From: Undaria pinnatifida
Taxonomy: Eukaryota > Sar > Phaeophyceae > Laminariales > Alariaceae
Assembly (NCBI GenBank): GCA_012845835.1
Contig: JABAKD010000002.1
Span: 11,258,120 to 11,322,119, forward strand
DNA length: 64,000 nt
Reading direction: 5' to 3'
Shown: piece by piece, positions 42,901-54,900 of the stretch
How the letters are laid out: each line of letters starts with the position of its first letter
How positions within the stretch are numbered: the stretch's first letter is position 1
Notes under the pieces: model-generated
Told to the model about the DNA's origin: nothing
Seen by the model: only the letters and a program-made list of their open reading frames with translations
Databases searched by the model: none
Position numbers and translations under genes: made by a program

Positions 42901-45900
42901 ATTTTAATCAAGTCGTTCAATCAGGTGATTTTGATCAAGTCATTTTAATCAAATCTTTTAATCACGTCATTTAATCAAATCATTCAATCAAGTATTTAAT
43001 CCAGTCATTTAGTCAAGTCATTTACTCAAGTATTTTAGGTCGTTTAGACATTTTTTCCCTCGGAAGTCCTAAAGGAGTTAAACCCTTTCACTTTTGCTGA
43101 TTGGTCCTGATCCTGATACCCGGCCGTTTTTTCTGAGCCTGTCGTGTTTCTGTTTCTGTGTTTCGGCCGCCGATCCAAAGGTGGGATCGGAACCTGAGAT
43201 CATGAACGCGTTCATGGCCAGTCTGGAGGAGGCGCAGGCCGTGGGGGTTTACACGCAGAAGCAGGCATTGCTGTACATCGGGACGAAGATGAGGGTACCG
43301 CCCAAAGCTGGCGCGAGAGCGATGCGCCAGCAAAATTCGTAAGTGGCCCAATCGTTTTCTCGATGCGTGAGCTCCCCAACAGCCGTGTGTTTCGCGCGTT
43401 AAATGAGATTGTCTCGATGTTTGGTTCGCCTTAGCCATCACACGGTCGGGGTTGCGGTATTTACGTCGAAACCTTTCTCACGGGCGAGGCTCCCTAACTC
43501 AGGAGTTCGCCAAAACCTTTTTAGACCCGATGTGCGTTTTACGATAGTATTCGCTAGGTACCTTGCCCATGAGATTGTGCATCGGGCTTAGCTTTTCAGT
43601 TTTTCACACGAGTCGGTGGTTGGGTGGGGCATAGAGCTTCGGAACCCTTTTGGGACTTGATCATGGAATACAGACCAAACCGCGACGAGCGCTATCTAAT
43701 CAAGCGTCTAGGAGAAGATTGGGGTAGTCCGAGTATCGTCGTGCCTCACGCTCACCTCACAGCTTCCTGCGTTGCAGTTCGAACACATGTGCTACACCAC
43801 CAGCTATTGATAGAATTGCTTCACGTGGCCGATGCCGTAATCGTTAGTTTTTTTTTTGTCAATTTTTCGCGTCTCAAGTCCCGAAGAGCTTCGCCAGGAG
43901 CCGCAGGAATGTTATAGTTGCTACCTCTACCGTAGCTCTCGCCGCCTGCACGACTCCAACGAGGGGTAGACAGGTAGACTCGCACGTCGCATGAACAGAA
44001 GTCGCGAGTGGTATTGTTCCCAATCTGGCCGAAACGGTGCAATCAGTCGGGACATCTTGCGTCCGATGAAACTATTCTCCATCCATTCGGCGAGGAACCG
44101 CCATTGCTACAGTTTTTTTACTCGTGGGCTGAACTGGTGTCGACTGGTCTCCGCCGTGTGTCCCTCAAAACGTGTTTGTTTTGTCGTTGTTGCAGGTTTC
44201 GCCGACCGCAAGCCCCCGAGGACGAGGCGAGAGACATCCTGTGCGGAGTCATCCTCAGCCACGTCCCCGTGGTAAGAAAACGCCTCCTCGGTTACGTCCA
44301 AAACCGTCGAGGTTTTCCATGTTTTTTCTGCAACGTGCGGCGGAATTTTCGTACAGGGAAAATGCCACGGACGGTGCGTTAGGTGGAACCGGGCTAGATT
44401 GCTAAATTCGAATGTAGTAATTACTGGGCAAAAAAATTGTGTGCGCTGTCCCCACTATGGCGGCATCGGCAGGACGCTGCCCTTCGCAGTTCCGCGTGTC
44501 CTGCTTCAACGTGCGGCGGATTTTCGAAGCAGGGTATCATAACGCCCCGGACTTTCCGTTCGACGCTGATAAAACCAAGCACACCGATGTACGATCTATG
44601 TATGTAGGATGTATGAATTTATGCGTTCTGGTTGTTTGCTGGCTCTACTGTATTGCTGGCACTCTAGCCGTGTTTTGTCGCTTATGCTTTAATTTTCGCC
44701 GGCATATCGCCGTGCCGCTTGCCGCTCCACATGAAAGGTGGGGTACGACTTCCGAGCGAAAATCGTGTACACCGCGCACATCGTGAGGAGGGTGCTCATG
44801 ACCGTCATCGACCCCACCACCGTCGACGACAAGGTGAAGAGATCAAACCCCGCATGGATTTGCCCGAATTGAACTAAATATCCGCCAACACCCCTTTCTG
44901 TGTGCTCAGAGGCCAGACCCCGGTTGCTTTCGTTCGTAGTGGAACAAGAATAAATAAACGTCGTACCATCCATGTGCTGTGTTTCTAGAGGCGAAACCCC
45001 GGGGGGCTTTGTTCGTACTGGAATGAGTGTTGAGTCTTCCATCCTCTACAGTTGCGTTCTTTGCATGCCGCCGACCTGATTGGCTCTTTTGTTTTCGCCG
45101 TGTGACGCTGCTCCCGCATTCGCTGTTGTCGCGCTTTCTTCTAATCGGGCCGTAGCTTTTGAGGGTCGCCTACACCGCTGGTTGTATTCCAGCGGAGGAT
45201 GTTCCGCGGGTAGTACGCGCAAGCCTACATGATGATGTGAAGTTTGGTGCATCCTCTTATGATAGCGTTGGTCCTTGGCTGCGATGTCGATGTTGTTGTT
45301 TTGCAGGCAGTACGCGCAAATCTACACGTTGCTGTAAGGTTCGGTGTGCGGTATCCTTTACGATAGCAATTGGTTCTTGACTGCAACTTCGTTGTTGCTA
45401 TTGTTGTTGTTGTGGTGGTGGTAATTGCGTAGTTTCGTTGTTGTGACAGTCGCGTGGTTTCGATGTCGTTGTCGTTGTTGTAACTATGGCGTGGTTTCGT
45501 TGTCGTTGCTATCGTTATGGTAATCGCGTGATGCGCAGGACTACTACGGAAACAAGCGCTTAGAGCTGGCGGGGCAGCTGATCTCTCTGCTGTTCGAAGA
45601 CCTCTTCAAGCGATTCAACAGCGAGCTCAAGAGGAACGCGGACATGGTGCTGTCGAAGCCTAACCGGGCTGCAGCCTTTGACATAGGTGATCTCATTCAC
45701 CATACATCAGCCGATGTTCCACCTAAGGGCGTTATTAACGACACCAATCAATAGCCATGTATTTCGTTTTTTGGCCACGTGAAAAGCACAATTGAAGAAG
45801 ATAGCAATTAAAACTAGCAAATGGCAAACAACTTTCTCCGTAAACTTTTCATCGAAGGATCAGGAAAATACCCACCAAGCTTGGCCAGATTCGAACCGTT

Positions 45901-48900
45901 GCACTTGCATAGGGGTGATTTTATGCGTTTCGCGAAACGTGCCGCATCCTAGTTTTCCACTCTTCCAAATATCTTGGAAGAGAAACAACGTTTTTTTTCT
46001 CTCGAGAATTCCATCCTTATCATCCACTGACTTGAAAAAAAATTAAGGCGCACCCCAATGAATAAGCCGACAGCCTAGGTATAAAATATAAGCCACAAGA
46101 CATCCAAGACATTCCAACGATAGTGGGGAGTGTATTATTCATTTTTTGAGGAGCCTCGTCAGTCAGAAATATTCACACCTCGGACAGATCACCGATTCCT
46201 ACCTGATTATCTAGATATCTCATGGCTGGTCTGTATGGTTTATAGATCGTGTTGCCGGGTGCGAGCCGTTCGATGTGTAGAATCTAGCCCATGTTTCCTG
46301 GGTTGGATCTGTACTGGATAGATACAGATCCACCATAACATATCATAACGCCAGATACGGGATGTACTGTAGTTGATCTATATGAGGTGTTTAGATCGTG
46401 ATCTGTCAGAGGCGTGGAAATAGTTTTTGGCAAAAACTGCTACCCCTATCGAGGCCGGTGTCTATCACTCAACCTTAGCATTCAACAACGAGTCCCGTTA
46501 GGCATGGCAGAAGGAGCTTCGAACGGTTGTTGGACGCCGAATGCTTATTTTTCGGAGTGTTGTATGGACGTCTTGGGCGTCGCCCTAGCGTTACCAGGCA
46601 AATGCTTGGAAGTTATGGTCGTCTTGGGCCGTCGTCCTGCATTACCAGGCATATTCTTGGCAGATTCCGCGATAATGAACGTTTTTTTCCCGTGTGTTTT
46701 ATGGTCGTCTTGAGCCGTCGTCCCGCCAAACCAAGCAAAATTCTTGGAAGATTTCCACGACAGTTACGAATGTTTTTTTGCCGTTTGTTTTATCGTCGTC
46801 TTGGGCCGTCGTCCTGCAAAAGCAGGCGAATTCTTGGGATTTCCACGGAAATAGCAAACGGTTTCTCGCCCACGGCGTTTCCGCCATCTACCGTCCGTGT
46901 GCCAGTATTTATCGAAAAATATTGCATCTCTGAAACAAACCAATTGCACTTGCTGTCGCAGATGCGGGGATGTTTTAGAACGTGTTTGGTGTTCTTTGAA
47001 ACCCATCGTTTGATTTAGATATAGGTGCGTTTTGGGGCTAAGTGTTCTTTGAAACCGAGTGTTTTTTGGCGTGTGTTTCATGATCGTCTTTAGTGTGTTG
47101 TGTCGTTTGAACCTGAGTTTTTTTTTTTACGTGGTTTCTGTGTGTTTTCTTTTCGTCGTCTTGCTGCAATCAGGCAAGTTCTTGGAGGGGTCGACGACGA
47201 TCACGAACGGTTTCACGCACGCCATCTCAACCGGTAACTGGGTGCTCAAGCGATTCAAGGTCGACAGACAGGGGGTTACGCAGGTGCACCTAAACTGTTG
47301 AGCCCATTTAGTACTTGCTGCGGTACTCACGTGCTAAACAAGTGTTGTTCTTTCTGAAGTGCACCCACGGTATTCGCGACAAAGTGACTTGGAATCAGTG
47401 TATATTTTTTTCCAGTTCTAAACGTGTTTATGATTTTGTTGCTTTTGGTGCTCTTCCCGCGACCACAATGAAAACAGCACCAAAGCTGTACATACTTTAT
47501 GGCAGGGGGAGCACTTTTAGCTTTTAGGGACTCACTTTTTCGGTTTCTTGGGTTTCGCGACATTCGCCAGCATGGAACTGTTTGCTACCCTGTCCCAACA
47601 AACCATTTTTTTTAAAAAGCTTTTTGAGTGAGGTGCCAGGCCACTTGCGCGAGTAGCCTTATCTAGGTAAGAGAAAAGGGCGGGTGTAATAGACTACCAG
47701 GTAGGCTATTGACTCGTCGGACTGGCCGGTATTACTTGCTTTTTTTTGTCTAGTTTTCAAGAGCTTCTCCCTCCGTTTTTAACTTGCGGCACCCCCGGGA
47801 TCTCACGCCAACAACATCCCGAAGGGGAACCTTGTACTATGTAATACTATATAATATAGTATTAATAGTTTCATGATACTCTAACACCGTAGCCTCGGTC
47901 ACAGTAAAGTAAGCAGTACCTGGTAAACCCGTACGTGCTTCGTAGTACCTGGCATTTTTGTGTGTTTGAGTTATTGTCCCTTCCTCTGCCGGCGCTTGCT
48001 GCTTAAGGGTCAACACCTTTTTTCGCTCTGGAGTCCCAATAGCCAGCCCCAGATTTTTTTTATCCATCGCGTTTGCCCTCCAGCTCAAGTCGTAAGAGGT
48101 TTTACCCTCGGCGACCTTCTGGACAAGGTCATGGTCACGGGGGTATTCCTTTCTATCTCCCAGTACTTGCCTTCGCTTTCTTTTTATGTCGCATATGGCT
48201 GCTCAGCATTCCCACTTTTCAGCTTTTTATTCTCGTCGATTTTCATTGAATTTCCAAAATAGACGCCTTTGGGTGGGGCGGTTATTTTGGTGCATTCCGA
48301 TATACAGAAGGCGCCTTCCAGTAGGAAACGTCAAGTTTTGAGTTGTGTCGAGGCTCGATTTCTTGTTTTGTAGACACCGTTGATTGAGCACAAGGCCCTG
48401 AGCGCCGTTTCTTCTGTCAAATTTCTTATTTATCGTGAGAAAACGAGCCTCAACTTCTTACCAACGATTTTCTTGACCGTTTTGGAACTACCCGCTTTTC
48501 TTCGGGGCAAACTACTTGGACTATGTGTGGGATTTGTTTCCAGTAGCATGGAGATTAAGCGCGGTCATACATATAGCACCAGTATAGCGAACTAAACGCG
48601 ACAAACTAACTCTGCCTAGCATTTGGTGCTACCCTACCGAAGTTGTTTCGAGGCTAAGCTTCCATTTTCGTCCTTGGAAATGCCGATTCTTGAGGTACAT
48701 ATTGCCTTTAGAGTGGCTTTTAGCGACGAGCTGATATTTGCTTGACACTTTGCACTTTCCAGGTTCTCTCGAAACTGAGCTTCATTTCGTCTGTGATGGG
48801 CATGACTGTTGCTACGATACGCATTGCCTTTTAGAGAAGGTTTTAGTGACGAGTTGAGCTCTACTTAGCGTTTTGTGCTAGCCTAGTCAGGTTATTTCGA

Positions 48901-51900
48901 GGCTGGGCTTCGTTTCGCCACCTTGTCTTTACATCAAGTTTGGTGACGAGCTGGGGCCTGCCTAATACTTACGTGCTACCTTGCCCAGGTTCTATCGAGG
49001 CTGAGCTTCATTTCGTCGCTGGGGATGATGACGAGAGTCGACTCGCAGTTCCAGAAAGAGCGGAAGGTGTCCGGGCCTCGAGCACTCCAGCCCAGCCAGT
49101 GGGGAATGCTCTGTCCCGCCGACACTCCGGAGGGAGAAAGCTGCGGTCTGGTTAAGAACCTCGGTGAGGGTCGAGAACGGAGTGTGTGCAAATCGTGCTT
49201 CGCGTGTGCGTGTGTTGTGTGAATCCAATTAGATCGTTCTTGTTACTCATGGATGTCCGGCACACCCCAGCATCCGTGCAGTCAGGTTGGAAACCTTGGT
49301 GAGATTCGAGAACGGAGCGTGCGCAAATCGTGCTTCGCGTGTGTGTTGTGTGTTGATCACATTCAACAGGGCTTTAGAGGGCGTAGCCCGAAAAAGGTGT
49401 ATCTCCTTCCCATCGGCTCGAAAGCAACGCCCCATCTCTTTCGTTAAACGACTTTCCTCGCTCCCCCTCTCCTCTCCGACCTAACCGTCGCGCCATTCCA
49501 GCGCTATTGCTCGACCGGCATTCCGAAAACGTCTTTGATTTTATCGTGCCTTGAATTCGCCTCGCCTTCGATCGTTCACACGTGCTACGATACGGGCAGT
49601 TTTTTTTGGCGAAAGACTTTCCTGAATGACTGGGTTACTTAACCCAGATTCGTCGAAACAAAAATACAACTTGTTTTGCAATATCAATCGTTGTTTATAT
49701 GGATTTTTTTCACCTTATAGGAGCACGCTTTCGTCATTTGATCACCGTCCGTTTTTTTCGGGCGTGGTATGGGTGTCCTCAAATAAACACAACCTCAGCA
49801 GTTTAGGGTGCACCTTCGTCGCGGCACGCATACGTCCAATCGTATGAATAAAAGCTATCCTGATCGCCTTTTCCGCCCTCCCTCCCCTTCTTGGCCCTTC
49901 CATGGACTATGATACAACAGCGCTGCTTGCGCACGTGACTTCTGACCAGGAGACAGGGCCGGTGCTGCGGCTGTGCTACGATCTGGGAGTAGAGGACGTG
50001 GCAAGATTGTCTGGGGGCGAGGTCAACGGTCGCCACTCGTCGCTGGTCTTTCTTAACGGTTCTATCGTCGGCGCGACCGGGTGCGTTGTTGTATGCCAGT
50101 GTATACAATCTTCCAAGGATATGTTCTGTATGGTTTGTGGATTCCGGGTAAGGGTATGGGAGTCTTACAGAACTTCCAGAAGTTTCGTGTGCGGGTATGA
50201 AAGTGTTACAGAACTTGCACAAGTTCCGGGCATTGTGGCACAGGAGTACGGAACTCGCAGAAGTTCCGGGCGGGTACAAAATTGCTGTACCCGTACCCCG
50301 GGTATTGCGGCACTGGGCGTACAAAACTCACAGAAGTTCCGGGTACTGGTGTGAATGTCCAACAGAAGTCACAAAAGTTCCGGGTACGGGTATGAAAGTC
50401 TTACAGAACTTCCAGAAGTTCCGGGCAGGTATGAAGATGCTGCACCCGTACACCCCGGGTATCTGTTGCACTGGCGTACAGAACTTACAGAAGTTCCGCG
50501 TACGGGTAATACCCAGGTAAATACACGGCCTCGGGGGAGGAGTTCGATTTGAAAGGGAGAATTCGATCGAACTTGCATGGCATGTTCTCACTGGACCATC
50601 GTCCCCGAGGCAATCCGTCGTAGCTTTGAGAGCTATCGACAATCACCACCGAGGCGATACATCGTGAACCTCAACGAGCGTCGACCAGGGCAACAGCCGC
50701 GCTCACGTCTACTGTTCTGTAACAGATCATACCATAGCGTGCCCCGACAGTGGTGCGTAAAAAAACATGATGCCGGTCGCAAGCCCTATTTTACCACCAG
50801 CTCGTTAAGCCAGGTAAGTGCCACGACAAAGAAGCGAAGCTACCCAAAACACAGAGGATACTTCAAGCCTTCGATGATAGCGAGATCTGCATTATTCCGA
50901 TCGGAAAAAAACATTGACCATACGCAATATGTGGTTTCCAAATAGGACGCAAATTCTTATGTTTCCACCAAATCGAATCGATTCAATACGATTCATAAAA
51001 AAAGAACATTTTTGATTCAAAAGTGTCCTTGGTTAATACGTGTCTTTAGAAACGAAAGAAACATGAACAGGTAGGTGCTATTATTATATGATACGTACCA
51101 GGGTTTAATTAGGTGGTGAAATGTTGCGCAGTTGCACCAATTTTCTGATACATCGGCTTAACGCACCACGAAAAGAAGTAGATGTGCGGCAAGCTGCACC
51201 TCCGTTTTCGCCCCTCGCACCTTTTTAGGCCGCTGGCCCAACAAAATGTGCGGGTCTATTTCGCCAAAGGCGAGGAACAAATTGGAGTCTCTTTTCGCCA
51301 CAGACGCAAAAATATTGGGGCCTTTTTTTGTCATATTTTCGACAATTTCATCCTGAATTTCTTTGTGCCTTTCCTTTTTGAGCGAGCCAAGTTCAAAATG
51401 ATGACGGTTTTCTCTGTTCGAGGATGAAACAAAGCTTCAAATGCTCGCTAACACAGAGGAATAATAGGTGGTTTTAATGATTCGAATGGTTTTCGGCCGT
51501 GCTATCGCAGTAGAATGTAGCAGTACCTCTACATCAATGGTTCGAATGTAGCAGACGATCGAGTGCGAGCGCGGGTTCTCGGCCCAAACAAGATCAAGAC
51601 TCCTGGCAACAGCAAGCTCTTGGTGGCACGCCTTGAGCTCTTGGTGCAGCTATCTTTGTCGTACAGGAAACAATGCGTTGATCTGACAAAAAGGCTTGAC
51701 ATCCTTCGTGAAGCGGCTGTTATATTTTCGACGATGCCCTTACAAGGCGCAAGTAACAAACACTGGAACGGACGAGAAAGATATTTCGTTTTGGGCTGCG
51801 ACGATAGCGTTGTATAGCAATTGTATAGCAGCTTTTGTATAGTTTGTGAGATAGCGAAGGCGAATTTCTGCAGGCTTCTACGAAAAATGCGGTGATAAGG

Positions 51901-54900
51901 GGGCGGATCAATTGATTTCAACATTTTGAAGATTCCTCAGGGTTGACCTGCGCGCTGACGTCCATGCAGTTCTGTGCAAAAGGTTCTCTCTGTGCTTGTT
52001 TCTGTGTTCTTTGCAAGACGAGTGAATGAGACGCGCATTTTGAGTAAATTTACGCACATACACCCGAAACTAATTAAAATCCTGACACGTACTGCTGTTC
52101 GGTGTTCGGTTTGTGTCTGACAAGAGATGACATCATAATGCATACACTATTGGGATTAAACCTGAATACATACAGGGCTTTCCGGGTATTGTAACAAAGG
52201 TATACCCGTACCCCGGGTATTGTGCCATAGTCTTACATGAGTTACAGAAGTTCCGGGTAAGGGTATGGGGACCTTACAGAACTTCCAGAAGCTCCGGGTA
52301 CGGGTACGGAAGTCTTGCAGAACTTCCAGATTTTCCGGTATTGTGGCACGGGCGTACAGAACTTACAGAAGTTCCGGGTACGGGTATGAATGTCGTACAT
52401 AACTTCCAGAAGCTTCGGGTACGGGTATGAATGTCCTACATAACCTATAGAAGTTCTTTGTTGGGTAATACCCGGGGTAAATACCCCGGGTATGGTTTTA
52501 CGTACCCTACAGAACACAACCTTGCGATCTTCTTCGGGATGGGGGGTTTTATGAAATCCCGGGGGTGTCCTGAGTTAAAATCGGGGACAACACTTCATTG
52601 AAAACTGAAGAAAAAACAACTAGCCGGCCCGCAAGTTACCCGGCATGTAGCACCGGCCAGCCCCAACGAGGTTATAGGTTGGTTTATGATGTCCTCCGAT
52701 GGATGGGTAAGAATGCATCTTAAGGTTACCATGCATTCCCGTGTTGTCGTATGCGTATTGTGTTATGTCACGTGTCAATTTGAATCGTCATGCTTCTCGT
52801 TTTTTTAGCGCTGTATTGCGTTGTGTTGTGTTGTGTTGTGCTGGGTTGGGTTGGGTTTTGTTTGGTTGTGTTGTGTTGTGTTGTGTTCTTTTTGTTTCGT
52901 TTGCTTTTGCTGTGTAGTCGCGGGTGTTGATATCTTGTGTATGAAGTGTTAATAGCTTCCTGCAATAGAACGAGTGCATTGTCGCTGGCGTGCAGCGGTT
53001 TTCTCTTGCTACCAAGAAACGTGCACGTGTCCTGCAGCAGGTCTTGTATGAGGTAGTGGTGGCGAGCAAGGTCAAAACATACTTCCTCTTTTGTTTGTCC
53101 TTTTTTAGTTCGTTTTTGATATCTTACGTTTCGGGATTTGTACATTATTAGATATTATACCATAGTGACCAGTAGTTTCTCAACGAACATATCGTGGGAG
53201 CGACTGGGTGCGCTGTCGCCCGCATGCAACGATTTTCTCTAGTACCAAGATTGAAGGTAAAAGTGTCATGCGGTACTCGTAGGGGTATAGGTGTGGCGAT
53301 CGACATGTTATAGCATTTTGAAGTCTTGCCGCGGCATCGTTGTCGGGTGCAGATCCCGAACGTGTGCGAGCGACGAATCTCAATCCGTTAGCATTGGTGT
53401 GACAATTTTGACGTGTTTTAGCGTGTTGAAGAAGCTTTGCCGCGGTGCACATGTTGTCGACTGCGGATGCCAAACGCGTTTGTACAACCCTCGTTCAAGG
53501 GACATCGCGGTGTGTTCGGTGTTTGTTGTGACAATTTTAACGTGTCATTGCGTTTGGAAGCGGTCTTGCCGCGGTGTATATCATCGTCGAGTGTGGATGC
53601 GGAAGGTGTGCGACTCACTCTCGCCCCGCGTTTCGATACAGGCACCCGCACCTGCTGGCGAACAAGATCCGCTTCCTACGGAGAAAAGGCATGGTGGGCG
53701 AGTTCGTTAGCGTGTACCTTCACTCGGTTCGAAGAGCTGTCTACATCGCCAGGTACGCTTTTCCGCCCGTCCGACGGCCAAGCTCGCATTTTCTTGTCTT
53801 GGTGTGTGTTAACAACAGCCTCTAGTGGTTGTACCGATAGAAGTGCATGCAGATTGCAGCGTGCTGCACCGGGGGGAGGAGATGCGCTGAACCCTGACGT
53901 GCGGGACTGTTAGGTGGCGGATTCTATGTCACCGACTAGTGTTGGTTATACTAATACTTCGAAGTAGTAACTATTATTAATATTACAAGGACTCCGCATG
54001 GGTGCCGGCATACGCCGGCACCCGTGCTTCGGGTAGGGCAGGGCAGCACTTCGAATTGTTCGATTCAATTCTTGGTAGAGTAAAAAAAGTCACCACACAC
54101 AATCGCAGTCTGCGCGTTCAGTATGTAAGGTAATGCCAAGAGTTCGGTATAGACTAACAATCATAACAATCTATTAATAGCTACCGTTTTTCAAGCGTCC
54201 GATCCCGAGCTTCATTCATCAGATTTCGATCGGATAATCCGAGCACACGCCGACTGACCCTTTAGTCTGGCGACGTAACGTGTCGATTGCGTTTCTTATG
54301 ATATTTTTACTCAATCAAGCATCCGGGGCCAGTAAGGTGACTGACCAAGTCCGCTACGTATGATTAGAGAAGTTGTACATGGGCCAATTGCATAATTCTG
54401 CAGTCAGTCCAGATCGAGTCCATCGGTGCAGCTTGCTTGGGTATCGTATTATTACAGCAGCAGTAATACACTTTGCTTCTTTTTTTTCCCCATCCCACTT
54501 ATTGTGATGCTGGCATTACTCTCGCCCTCCGAGTACTATAACTTAGATCCGGGGTCATATAGCGGGCTCCCCTCCCCCCTCCCCACTACGGTACCTGCCC
54601 TAATTTTTATCGCGAGAAGAATTCGGCATTTTCTTCCCTCGTCGATTGGCATCGATTTGTACCTACCCACGCTGCTAGGCTGTTTCAGCAGTTAGTTGAT
54701 CCTTTTTTTCCCAGTTATGTCTGCAGACAAATAAACAACAAAGCTCACAACGGTGGTTATCTAACTCAAGGTCCAACGCTAGTATTAATAGCAGTAGTAT
54801 TCGAGTGTAATCCCACTTAACCACCGGGGCGACCGGCTCTATATCACTCGCTGCCTCGGTGGCGTATCAGGTTATATTCTTGGGCCTGGTATTATAGGTC

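Noticed and set aside
44689..45042. 117-codon minus frame over RPC2 exon I
   Set aside because: Mirror frame of a real exon; homology and splice phases support the + strand.
45885..45925. tRNA T-arm on the minus strand (GGTTCGAATCTGG)
   Set aside because: No A box or acceptor stem at the right distance; taken as chance or a SINE remnant.
54000..54023. Bacterial-type terminator or Helitron end
   Set aside because: A perfect hairpin is present, but there is no T-run, CTRR end or TC start to support either.
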